This document shows positions 10,028 to 20,683 of a DNA stretch of 64,000 nucleotides, piece by piece. The stretch lies in assembly GCA_034766995.1 (NCBI GenBank), contig CM068315.1, positions 18,506,510 to 18,570,509 of the forward strand. Reading direction: 5' to 3'. Source of the stretch: Acanthacorydalis orientalis (lineage: Eukaryota > Arthropoda > Insecta > Megaloptera > Corydalidae). Positions within the stretch are counted from its first letter, which is position 1. Every line of letters begins with the position of its first letter. The notes below the pieces were generated by a model. That model did not search any database. It was given only the letters and a program-made list of their open reading frames with translations, and was not told the origin of the DNA. A program made the position numbers and the translations under genes.

Positions 10028-12404
10028 TATGTGTGTTTGCACACAAGACAGAGAAAGAAGAATTGACCTATTTATGGGAAATAAAAAATTATTACTATGC
10101 TCGTTTTATCTCATTATTTTCATTGTCCTCATCAATCGCGTTAATTATACATTAAATTGTATCGCAGACAAAAATTCAAACGCCATAAAAATATTTCACT
10201 ACATCGTCGATGGTTCGTTTTCGAGCAGGCAACCTGGATTTACTGCATACTGCAAATTAACAATTAGCTATAAAGAATAAAAAGCAATCAAACTCGTGTA
10301 ATTATAACGCAAGAAACAAAAGAACGATACATATCATAAAAGGAATCTTACAACTTATCAGGTCGGCATGACTGCACATACACACACATACAAACACACA
10401 CGTACATGTACACACCCGTGCGGTCTCCTGAAATTAATGCACATACATAACAACAAAACTCAATTTCATAACGCGGCATGTGATATCCTACGAATTAGCG
10501 AGTGCGTGCGAACCTATGTATGAAATGTATAAAATTATGCATTATATCAAAAGAGTCGTCAGTTCGATAAGCTTCATAATTCAGTTGGTTACGTCGCACC
10601 GAAAATAAAAAAAAAGCCTTCATGAATTTATAACTACATAAAGATACGATTGATTACATATGTTATCATCGATTTTCGAAAATTACATTTTAATATTCAT
10701 GCTTTAATTTTCCCTCCAATACAATTTGTTCTTAATAAGATATGTTTATTTATTCATAACTCCGCATACATGATACACACGTATACGTATGATTATATTG
10801 CGTACGTTGGACGTTATCAAAAAAAAAAACACACTGAAATTTCAATTGGAAACTATAACTGGACGTGCGGTCAATCGACAGATTAAACACGACAATTTTC
10901 CACGTTCCAAACGTCTTCAATCCGAGTTCGAAGTAGACGATTACGCGATTGTGAGTGAAGATTTAAAATATCTTAAGTAGTTAGACAATCGACCGTACAA
11001 AAAATACACATAAAAAATTCTCGTGGAGATTAAAACGCGCATTAAGATCTAACGAACGAGATTATGCTATTTGAATAAATACCAGCTAAATTTCTAATGT
11101 TATTTTCCTGCCTTAAACGACTGCCACAATTAAATTATTGTTGAATACCGCCCTGTCTGTTGTTTTTAAGATCAAAATGCACACGTCGACTTCGTACAAA
11201 TGTTTATTTAAAAATGTCACAATGGATCATTATCCAGTAATTTGTTTATCGGCCCACGAGATTAAATATTAAATAGATGTATACGAAAGACATTAATCTA
11301 CAGGTTGTACGCTTCAGGTTAAACAATATCGTTCATGTATGGAGATTGTTAAGCTCAACTTTAGTTCAGTTATAAACTCGTATCATATTTTATGTCGGAA
11401 AATAAATTCGAATTGCTAATAAATGTAAACTAATAAAGTTTACATGCCTGATGGCAGGAACGTTGCCAGTAAGAAATATCTTTTCTACAATACACACACT
11501 TGTTTGTATTTACAAAGATATATATATATATATATATATATATAATGTGTTAATATTCATGAATATACAAGTTTTAAAATAAATAAAGTTCAGGTGTAAA
11601 TATTTTCATGTACTAAAGTATTAAATTTTTCATTTGCAAAAGTGTTAAAAAAAAGTTTAACGATAATAGCATTAATATTGCTTTTATGAAAATGAAAAGA
11701 CAAAGAAAACGGTAGATTCGTCACGAACAGTTTTAATATATCAAGCGGTGTGCTTTTTACAATCGTAACGTTAAATAAATTCGTATCTGTCTTTATGAAC
11801 AGAACATTACATCTACAGTTATCGCCGATAAGACTTTAAAATAAAGATATTCATTTTTATCCAGTATTCGAGTGTTTATTTTAACCTTTATGTTCTTCAG
11901 TGTAGAATTCAAGTGGAGAATAAAAAGAAACCATCGTATAATATTTGAAATTTCATAGAAACTCTCCCGTAAAACAATTCGCCGCGACATTCTTGAACTT
12001 TTCTCATTTTACGTGCACGTAGCTGCGAGTGGAGTAAAGGAATTGTTCGTTAATGTTTGCATATTTGTTCTTTGTCTCTCCTTTTGACTTTAAATTGTCA
12101 GTATAGAATTATTATAAAAAAGAAATAGAATATTCATGGAGATCATATTTCATTCTATAAATTAAAGTACTCACTTAATAAAAGATTCGAAGAGACTTTC
12201 GAACGTGTTCGCTTCTTCTTTGGATTAACTAACATCGACCTCCTCCTTTTCTCGACTATTGATTTCTGAACATAATAACTATTAACATTATCAGCTTGTC
12301 CAGTTTCTGATGTCGCTGCATGAACAATTATTCAATATCGTACTACTTGCACAGCAAACAGTAATATTATATTTAAAATCGATGCGGTAACTTTATTTAA
12401 TTAT

Positions 12405-12408
<4 letters not shown>
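10028..12408. other. Unique AT-rich sequence
   Basis: No convincing gene. An irregular (CA)n-rich stretch is present at 10377-10420 and a poly(A) of ten at about 10820. The moderately CG-richer patches (10860-10960, 11150-11260) have no coding character. Confidence 0.35.
11518..11544. repeat. (TA)n microsatellite
   Basis: About 13 TA units. Confidence 0.95.

Positions 12409-12462
<54 letters not shown>
12409..12462. repeat. (TA)n abutting a pogo-like element
   Basis: 27 TA units end exactly where the transposon terminal repeat CTGTATATTTCGGC starts. A matching TA tract lies on its far side at 14236-14290. Confidence 0.95.
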
Positions 12463-12463
<1 letters not shown>

Positions 12464-12868
12464 TGTATATTTCGGCATACAAGACGCACTTTGAATACCA
12501 AAAAAATGGTTTTAAATGTTGGGTGCGTCTTATACAGCAGGGATAAAAAATATGAGTTCAAAAATTAGGATATGGAGGAGCGTCTCTCTTAAGTACCAAT
12601 TAAATAGAAAAGTGAACATTTTATTTACATTATTATGTACATATGTACATAAATTCACATACAAAAAAAAGAAGTATTAATTTTCAACATCTGAACATGC
12701 TAAAAAGTGGGAGTTGTATATATACACAACAGCAGGAGTTACGAAGAATTACATCGGGTTAGAGAAGTGAAGTAGTTTTAAGTTGTTCAAAAAATTAAAC
12801 ATTTATTGAAAATGTGTAATAAGTTTGCAAAACTTTTAATAATTATTTATTTTAAAATTTTAATTTTA

Positions 12869-12903
12869 TTCATTTTTGTAATTTTTAAAATTACAAAAAT
12901 GAA
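12869..12903. repeat. Perfect 35-bp palindrome
   Basis: Arms of 17 bp (TTCATTTTTGTAATTTT and its exact complement) surround one central T. It lies at the left border of the tandem dimer within the pogo-like element. Confidence 0.95.
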
Positions 12904-13580
12904 TGTGCACCCATCTTACGGAGTTTTAAAAACTCTATCTGCAGATAATTTATTTTTTATGGTACTGTAAAGGGTTTTCGAGATATTCACCTTTTAATGC
13001 TGACACAATGTGAAAATCGATGTTCACATTTTTAAGGTCATAACTATTAATCTAATTATTATATTTCAACAAATGAAGCATTTTTAGGTTTCGAAGTGCT
13101 TTATCTGATAAAAACTCTTGATCAAATGGAAATCGGTTGAACGGTTACCGAATACTGAGCGCGAACCTGCGTTACAGAATTTGTTAATGCTAAATCTGCG
13201 TTACAGCAAATGGTAACACTCTCACCCCTAAAATGACACCCCACTCAATGAAAATCTGGATTTATCTTACAGAGTTTTGAAAGCTCTATCCTTTGATATT
13301 TTGTTTTTTATCGTACGATAAAGAGTTTTAGAGATATTCACCTTTTAATACTGATACAACGTAAAAACCAATGTTCAAATATTAAAGGTCACAATTTTTA
13401 ATTTATTTAACGAATTTTAACAAATGGAGGATTTTTAGGTTTCGAAATTCCTTAGCTGTTCAATACTTTTGATACGATTTGAATCGGTTGAACGGTTGCA
13501 GCGTACTGAGCGCGAATCTGCGTTACAGCATTTGGTAATGGCCCCAACTTCTAACATGACACCATTAATGAAAATATAAA
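12898..13580. repeat. Tandem dimer of a ~350-bp unit
   Basis: Two diverged direct copies with a period of about 348-350 bp. Anchors include CTTACGGAGTTTT (12915) and CTTACAGAGTTTT (13266), GAGATATTCACCTTTTAA in both, GGTTTCGAA in both, CGGTTGAACGGTT in both, and GCGTTACAG in both. The unit start AATGAAAAT recurs after the second copy, as if a third were cut off. It is non-coding and satellite-like, and lies in the 3' region of the pogo-like element. Confidence 0.9.
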
Positions 13581-13604
13581 CGTAGTTCTACGTCAAAAAG
13601 TTAG

Positions 13605-14027
13605 TTATATGCTTCCTCCTCCTATGTCTTCGGGTGCAAAATCCATGTTATTATCAACTTCGGTATTATTTTTTGCCCATAAATAAGCGTCTTCTGTGCC
13701 ATCTAAATTGTTGGATATTGGACATTTTTTCAAACATTTTGTAATAGTCTCTGTTTTTATCTTTGCTCGCGCGTTTACGACCCATTCACACATTTTCTGC
13801 AGAAGTGCATGACACATTTGTCCTCCTTTAGTGAATATTTTTTCACAATCTAGCATCAAAGCATTCCAATATTTTCTCAGATTTTCTTTAAATGATTTAT
13901 TTAAACAGACATCTAGTGGTTGCAGTAAGGATGTTAATCCGCACGGTAACTTGAAAATTAAAATGTCCAGACTTGTCATAATTGGGTCATTTGAAATAGT
14001 CGGTAATAACAAATTATAAACATACAT
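13605..14027 (-). pseudogene. Pogo-like transposase C-terminal fragment
   Basis: An open frame of about 140 codons, read from the right. Around residues 27-50 it has LIFKLPCGLTSLLQPLDVCL followed by NKSFKENLRKYWN, the conserved block IP.G.TS.LQPLDV..NKPFK that follows the second catalytic Asp in DDE_1 (pogo/Tigger/JRK-type) transposases. Residues about 75-115 read CEWVVNAR...ITKCLKKCPISNNLDGTED, the characteristic 'S FKKC.ISN.LDGTED' C-terminal block. The first and second catalytic regions are missing upstream, so it is inactive. It ends in a normal stop. Confidence 0.85.
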
Positions 14028-14235
14028 TTTGCTCTTAAGGATTAGATCAATAAATTTATTTTTATCACAAATACATAATACCTTTAGAATTTCCCATTTA
14101 GAAATCTACTTACTAAAATAATTTTATTATTATCATTCATCTTATACCGCCAGTATACGAAAAAATTGAAAAAAATTCTCTTAAATTCAACTGTGTCTTA
14201 TGTGTAGGAGGCGTTTCATATGCTGATATATACAG

Positions 14236-14243
14236 TATGTATA

Positions 14244-14290
<47 letters not shown>
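14236..14290. repeat. (TA)n abutting the pogo-like element on the right
   Basis: A TA tract with two TG changes begins immediately after the element. Together with 12409-12462 it shows insertion into a TA microsatellite. Confidence 0.95.
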
Positions 14291-14689
14291 TTATATGCAC
14301 ATTTATAGGTAACTATACCAATTAAAATATGAATGAATAGACTATTTTTAAGAAGTCTACTTTCGAGTGTAATGAGACGTTTGGTAAATTATTCTTAATT
14401 CTAGACATGTACGTTTTAGAAAAGAATAATCCTATATGAGAAAATATTTAAAAATGAAAAACTCAAGCTTATACCCATTACTAGTCACCCGTAAGATTTC
14501 CTGTCATCATTTTATTATTTATTAAGCACTGCCTGGTTATTATATTTTGTAGGATATAAATGAAAATTGTCACCGGTGGGAAATAAATAATTCTCTCAAA
14601 ATTACTATATACACTTTTTATCACATCTATCATCTTAAATATATATTTTTTTTCATCTAGGAAACGTCATATTTATCATATTTATCTAT

Positions 14690-15110
14690 TAATTGTTTCG
14701 AACATACCGGCTTTAATTTCGATGACACAGTTATGAGCGTAGCGACTGCCACCTCCGATGATAAACTCACGGGCCTCGATAGATAAATTAGCAGTAGAAG
14801 TCTGTTATCGACTGTGGACAGTGGCGTTGGTGACGATGTTAACGCGTAGCTAATGAAATACGGCCGTTTGATACCGATCTGCGTTCGTTCTGGGGTTGAC
14901 CGCCGCACATAGGGCAGTTTTAGTGGATATGTCGTAGGCGAACAGTCTACGGCCGCCGGTCGATAAGTCACAGGGTTTTTTTCCTGTCGACGTTAATGCA
15001 TAGCTACGCTGTACGAAGACAACGATCTATTTATTTTACTGTGGAAGAGCAATCAAACAGGCGGAGGTCGTGGAGGAAACAGAGTCGATACGGGAGATCG
15101 TATATTTTTA
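14690..15110. promoter_or_regulatory. CpG-richer block, candidate regulatory DNA
   Basis: Distinctly richer in CG than its flanks. GTTAACGCGTAGCTAATG (about 14837) and GTTAATGCATAGCTACG (about 14992) are two similar words 155 bp apart. The longest open frame (minus strand, ending near 14657) lacks an ATG start and resembles no family. Function is unknown. Confidence 0.25.
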
Positions 15111-16139
15111 CATAATGGAAATACAGGGAAACATTGAAAACAATTGCTTGAAAAGACATAGATGTTTTTTTTTAATTTTTGTCTATAAATCTTGAACGTT
15201 CATAGTTTGAAGATTATTTTAAAATTAATGCTTCATTATACTGAAATATTCATTTAAAATATATTAATGATAAGTTTTTTTTTTAAAAAAATGTTCTGAA
15301 ATAAAAACGCAGATATATCAATTAATCTTTCCCACAATCTGAACTCTGATATCTTAGATTTAAAACAACTGGCTGAATTTCTGATAATAATTCTGCTGAA
15401 TTTCTGCTATTTCTGAAGTACACTGTATTACTGAAATACACTTTCTGAAATAAACTCTTTATATATATGAAAATAAACGATAAACGAAAATGTTCCATTT
15501 CAGATTAAAATTCAAGTATTTTGATGTATATTTTTTTCAAGATCTCTTATTTAGCGCAGTATCCATCTCTTGCTTCTTTCTCTGTGAACTCTTTTAATTG
15601 ACTATGAAATGATACGGTTACATGTACTTCTTTGGTTTAACTCTTCTACATTTCCAGTTACAGATATAAATTGCTCTTACCATCCTTATGTTTACTATTA
15701 ATTAGATGTCATTTATATTTGATTGATAAAATTTCAATACATTTCACGTACATGAATTTATCTGCATAAATTAAAAAAATATAGCGATTTTTTTATCGAG
15801 AACATTTCAACTTTTAAACATACTCACTCTTATATGCGAATAGAACACATTCACATTTACATATTTACATCGGTATGTTGTGTGTTTTTTGTTGAGTCAC
15901 CTGCTGTATGCCTTAGCGTATCTTCAAAAAATAACATATTAAAGAAGCCAACAGGTAATTGTTAATTATAATAACCGCTTTGATTACGTCAACTAAATTA
16001 CACGTTATTACAGACGTACCCCTGTAAGAATCATTCTGATACGTATAGAGTTGTTTAATAAGCTAAAAATATAAATACCCATACTATATACATACACACA
16101 CACACATACATCCTTCACGTGAAGAGAGGAAAAAACCGA

Positions 16140-16680
16140 AAGGAACAAACTACTGTAGATAAACTATCTTGTGTAGTTTCGTCCACACATTTCGTATAAA
16201 ACAGGAGCGACCATCGTGTCTCGGATCTAACAGCTCCAGATATCTTGTTAGCTCGACACCGGTACTCGGCTTGGGCCAATTATCACAGTTTGACGTACAA
16301 GTTAATTTAGATAAGTTTATTACGAGTAAACCGCTGTTCTTTTATGAGTGACAATACAATAATTATTGCCGTAATTGTGAGAACGCGGCTATCATTGCGG
16401 TGAGTTTACAGTTGTCGCTCCTTGTAGTCACAATAAACAGCTTCTGCGGTAGCGGCAGAACGCAATGCTTTGTCTGCCGGATCCTCCGTGGCCCACTGAC
16501 ATTGTTGTCTCGTCGGATGAAGAAGCACCCGTGCTGTCGGTCGACGGAAACGCCCGTCTTTCTCTCCAGAAATCGTTTATGTCTACATTTTTCAACATTC
16601 GCAATTAGGTATCCACTGTATTCAACGAGCGTCGTCAGGCTGTAAATTTACGGTACGTGGAAATCGGAAAGGATAATTCA
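16140..16680. promoter_or_regulatory. CpG-richer block, possible exon or regulatory DNA
   Basis: GC is raised across the block. On the minus strand an ATG-initiated frame of 56 codons (16428-16598) is rich in Ser, Thr and Gly (…STGASSSDETT…). On the plus strand a polypyrimidine run followed by CAG at about 16556-16570 could act as a splice acceptor. Neither is convincing alone, and no domain is recognised. Confidence 0.25.
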
Positions 16681-17227
16681 AAAAAGAATCGAAGTGAGAC
16701 TTTTATTGAATTAACATCGATAACGAATGGTGTTAGAAATTGAATCAAATTCATTTAGCATTTTAATCGGAATATAAACCTGCTATCAATACAAACTTAT
16801 CATATTATATCTATTTTCTTATTTTTTAATCCGATATTCGATGCAGATTGTTCCACTACCATCATATCATTTATTTTCCTTATATTTTTTCAATCACATT
16901 TTCTGGGAAGATCGATAAAATACGACTTTCACAAACGGGTGTAATATGAACATTATTTAATCGATTCAAACACGTGAGCATTTATTAAAACCAAAAGATA
17001 TTTTTCAACATATCTGTTCAGTTATAGAAGATTATTGCGCCAACGAATCGTTTATCTCGTCATTTATCTCTTACCAAAATCCGTATGTGTTCTCCAAATT
17101 TAACGATGCTAGACTTATTATCATATGGCTCTTTAAACACAAAACATAACGTCAATAATTCATATATTCAGAGATTGAATATAATTTACAAACTCAAATA
17201 TCGAATACCTGGCAGAAATTGGTACGG

Positions 17228-17503
17228 CTAATCCCTTAAGCGTTTTGTTTTATTTTGAGAATGTGCACTGGTGTGCTTAATTATTTCTATGTATACTCGA
17301 CGAAAACACAGTAGGCACTTGCTGTAATATTGAGTTAAATTATAACAAACTGATAAATTTTTTCGGTTGTTCCCTTGAAAGTTTTTTAAATTTATTGGTA
17401 AGTAATTCACAAATCGTATTTCATTACTGTTTGTTGGCATCCATTTTTTTAATCTTGAATGCTGTTTTAAATTCAGGCGGCTTTCCAAATATTGCTTCTG
17501 CAT
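17228..17503 (-). pseudogene. piggyBac transposase, joined internal and C-terminal pieces
   Basis: Read from the right, YMQKQYLESRLNLKQHSRLK then KWMPTNSNEIR matches the start of the piggyBac DDE_Tnp_1_7 domain (the usual 'TN.YA.Q...SR...W.PTD..EIK.FLG' stretch). The frame then leaves the family and later shows CYNLTQYYSKCLLCFRRVYIEI, which fits the Cys-rich C-terminal tail ('QYYC..C..PLC..PCFE.YHT'). Everything between, including all catalytic Asp residues, is gone. The stop lies at the element's left edge. Confidence 0.65.
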
Positions 17504-18147
17504 ATAAATTAGTTGGCTCTACTATTATGTTTAGTAAGTCATAATCTAAATAAATTTCCATATAGAGCACATATTTGATTTTTTATGAATGAGGAATAGT
17601 GAAATTTGGGCCAGGATGAGCAGTAAATTTAAATGGTGCTCACACTTCACCTCTAATATTCCATTGTACATTCGAAATTTATTTTATTTATCGAATTCAT
17701 TACCTTCTTCATCCTCATCACTACTTTCATCTGAAGACGTTAAAATTACCGATATTCTTTTCTGTGACCTTGTATGTAAAACCGCATCTTCATTATCTTC
17801 TTCAACCTCATCAGTACTTTCATCAGAAGACGCTACAGGTGTTATTGCTCTTTTCCATTTTATTGGATGTGAAGATACATTTCCATCACTATCAGTAAAA
17901 CTCATCTGGGAGGATAAATAAAAACATTATTCACTTCACAATTACACCCTATAATACTTTCTCTAAATAGCAGATGTAAGATTCTCGAAACAAAGAGAAA
18001 ACAGCTAAAATTACAAAAATCTTTTTTTACCTAAATTTTACAATAAATAGCAAAAGCGAATTTTTTTCTACATGAGGAGTATACTCGACATTAAACAAAA
18101 ATGCCATATTTTAATGACGAGCATACTCGACATAAACGCTTAAGGGG
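17232..18147 (-). mobile_element. Internally deleted piggyBac-like element (916 bp)
   Basis: The ends read inward CCCTTAAGCGTTTTG (left) and CCCCTTAAGCGTTTATG (right). They are flanked by TTAA at 18148-18151 and by its near match CTAA at 17228-17231, so the target site and CCC-starting repeats are those of piggyBac. Subterminal words TATACTCGAC recur near both ends (17291, 18082, 18124). The minus strand holds the acidic transposase N-terminus and, after a deletion, its C-terminus. Autonomous relatives are about 2.3-2.5 kb. Confidence 0.85.
17684..17905 (-). pseudogene. piggyBac transposase acidic N-terminus
   Basis: From the ATG at 17905 the frame runs 73 codons. It contains two serine/acidic clusters, VASSDESTDEVEEDNED and LTSSDESSDEDEEGNE, separated by a short basic stretch. 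Such Ser/Asp/Glu-rich leaders are typical of piggyBac transposases, and the position about 240 bp inside the right terminal repeat fits. A stop follows, then the rest of the coding region is found only as the separate piece at 17228-17503. Confidence 0.6.
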
Positions 18148-18151
18148 TTAA

Positions 18152-18734
18152 TAGAGAATCCCATAAAAGGCCTAATTTGATAATTTTATGTAAAGGGCAA
18201 TTAATCTAGTGTATTCTTTAAACTTGCTGTATTGAAATATAATAAAATAATCTATTCCTTTGTAATTTATAATTTCAATTTTTTCATTGGTTCAAACGTT
18301 ATTACTAAAATCTTATATATTTTAGGGAAAACTTGTGCTCCAAACAATCTTCATAATAAAAACCAATATTTTGTCACTTTGTCCGCAACATGGCCATCTG
18401 CCGCCATCTAACCAATGTGGTGTATAAAGAAATTTTCACAATGGATAGGTTTCAAGTTTAATTCATTAAGTTTCGTTCTTAGGTATTTTTTATTTTTAAA
18501 TATATTATAATATATTTAAACATATGTACTATTATGTTGTAAAAAACAATAAACAGTTTATTCTTTCTATTTTCCCATCAAATTTGACCGGGTGTATACT
18601 AGTTATATAAATAAAATTCTCAATTATATCAAATATTTAAATCGTCGTTAAATCCTACATTAATGGACCCATGTATTGAAATGAATATATATTTTACATC
18701 CAGGCCAGAGAATTATTTTACATATATCAAATTA
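18152..18734. other. Unassigned AT-rich sequence
   Basis: Nothing recognised. Confidence 0.4.
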
Positions 18735-19318
18735 TTACGTTGGTAAAAAATATAACTGCGATTTATGATCATCAAATTCATTTACATTTTAAGCTTTTTT
18801 GATTTTCCTAGTTGTTTTAAGTGGTCCAGAACTGTTGGATGAGTAACGCCTAACTTTTGTACAAGCTCTCGAATTGTTGTGCGTGGTTCTGATTCCACTA
18901 ACGCCTTCAGTTGATCGTTACGAACTGAAGAAGGACGCCCGCAACCTTTTGAATCCTTAAAGTTGTTGTCTCTAGCACGAAATTTCTGGAACCACCATTG
19001 TACCGTACGTTCCTTAACAGTACTCACATTAAAATCATCGCTTAGTTTACGAGCAGTGTTGTGCTTCTTTACCACCTGCTTTGAATTCATTCAGAAGTAA
19101 AAAAAAACTATTATTTTCTTCTTTTCCATCTTTAACTCAATTAGCCAATTTGAAGCAAAATTAATAATAAAATCAATTGACGTTACAAAAATACAGACCG
19201 AAAAATTTACTTTCAAATGATATTATTATGGACACAATGAAATGACACTTTCATTGAAAAAAAATTCAAAAGTTTGAATTCAGAAGACAAAAACGCAGTT
19301 ATTTTCCTATCAACCTAG
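18735..19318 (-). mobile_element. Deleted cecropia-type mariner, copy C (584 bp)
   Basis: Ends TTACGTTGGTAAAAAATATA and TTATTTTCCTATCAACCTAG lie between TA at 18733-18734 and 19319-19320. It has the same architecture and deletion junction as copy A (…LGKSKKLKM stop, then the opposite terminal repeat). Confidence 0.9.
18782..19129 (-). pseudogene. Mariner HTH half, copy C, one early break
   Basis: The family start codon at 19129 (MEKKK…) is followed by a frameshift and stop near 19092. Beyond it an open frame of about 100 codons keeps ERTVQWWFQKFRARD, a degenerate ESLED region, GCGRPSSVRNDQLKALVES, and the second HTH TTIRELVQKLGVTHPTVLDH, ending LKQLGKSKKLKM-stop. No catalytic domain. It is slightly less intact than copy A. 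Confidence 0.8.
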
Positions 19319-19453
19319 TACATTATTTAGCACTATATTTTTCAAATAAACTTAAAATCGGATCTACTTAAGAGAAAACCGGCAAATATATTTTTATAAA
19401 CAATACTCATCTAAATCTGAGAACATGCCCATTTTCTTATAATTCGACTGTAT

Positions 19454-19456
<3 letters not shown>

Positions 19457-19541
<85 letters not shown>

Positions 19542-19577
19542 CCACACACCCATACACTTACACACACACACATATAA
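19457..19577. repeat. Compound (TA)n(TG)n…(CA)n microsatellite
   Basis: About 55 bp of TA, then (TG)14, then an irregular CA-rich stretch. The TG and CA parts could pair as a hairpin. Confidence 0.95.
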
Positions 19578-20681
19578 AATTAAAACGCTATATATAGAAT
19601 TTCAGGTCTACGAAAAAAGAACATTGCGTATGATTTCTCGCATTGTGAAACCGCTTCTGGCACAATCAATTTTTGCTGTGTTGTCATAACATTGTAGCAT
19701 TTACCGCACAAACAAAGAAAATGATTTTCTACTCGCACGGAAAAACAACGAATAACAAAGTAGAGATACATTTTTCTGGTCAAAGAAAAAAACACACACG
19801 TGGGCGGTTTCTGTACTATTTATTTTCGTTCGATTTCGTTTAATTTGAACACATAGTATCTCGTATTCGTTCCGAAAAAAAAAACAATGAATAGAAAAGT
19901 GCACGAAAAAAATGCGTTACCACGTTGTGCGCTCGCAGAAAACGTACGAAAAGGCACACTGCACGCCGAGCGAACTGTTTCGTAACATCAGGTGAAACTA
20001 TTGATTAAAATCTGGTAATTTTTAAATTATAGTAGAGACTGATAAGAGAATATTTATGTAATGTACATTTCACCAGCGCCGACCTCAAAGACCGGCCGGT
20101 ATTTACTTGCATGTGAGAAATTTTACCCTTTTTGTTCTAAACGGCCTAAAACACTATTAAGATCGGACGATAACGTTTTTTATTTGCTTTGTATTATTTA
20201 AATGATATTTTCATTCTTTCTGTTTACTTTACATTAATGTAAATGCGTTCGTAAAAATAATTACTATTGTTTCATTAGCTCATTTTTTCAAGTATTCGTC
20301 GTGTTTGCTCTCTCTCTCTCTCTTGCTCTCTCTCGACAACAACAACACTAGATGTGCGGACGTGCATGTATGAGTGTGTGTGTACATCGACCATAAATGA
20401 AAATATAAAATTAGATGTTAAGTAACGTGCAATTGGATTCGTAATGCTCGACGTTTCAAATAACATTAAATATCATATTGTATGAACGGTAGTTGATTGT
20501 TAATTACATTGATTACAGTTTATAATTCAGAGATAAAATAGTATTTTAACACATTTACAAATATTAAAAAATACACTAACAGTGTTTCATTTCAAATGTA
20601 AAATGCATTTGTAGACAGTCGCACACAAGTTCAGTCCAATAGAGCTATACTTATCCATTTTTTCACTACATACTTTGAAAA
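19578..20681. other. Unique sequence without recognised gene
   Basis: AT-rich, with a small CG-richer patch at 19920-20000 and a pyrimidine (CT)n tract at 20309-20334. No gene seen. Confidence 0.35.
20309..20334. repeat. (CT)n tract
   Basis: CTCTCT run with one TTG interruption. Confidence 0.9.
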
Positions 20682-20683
20682 TA

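Larger units (their letters stand above)
12463..14235 (-). mobile_element. Pogo-like (DDE_1) transposon derivative, 1773 bp
   Basis: Imperfect ends (left CTGTATATTTCGGCATACAA; right, read inward, CTGTATATATCAGCATATGA) are bounded by TA on both sides. Just inside the left end is a subterminal hairpin, AAGACGCAC at 12481-12489 and GTGCGTCTT at 12523-12531. The minus strand holds a transposase C-terminal fragment at 13605-14027. The N-terminal coding region does not fit in the 200 bp left to the right end, so it is internally deleted. A ~350-bp tandem dimer occupies the region past the ORF stop. The element sits inside a TA microsatellite. Confidence 0.8.
14291..17231. other. Unique sequence with two CG-richer blocks
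   Basis: No recognisable gene. Two CG-richer blocks are listed separately (14690-15110; 16140-16680). The rest is AT-rich and featureless, with a short (CA)n at about 16090-16106. Confidence 0.35.

Noticed and set aside
14657..14971. 104-codon minus-strand frame
   Set aside because: Lacks an ATG start and family resemblance; the region is better described by composition only.
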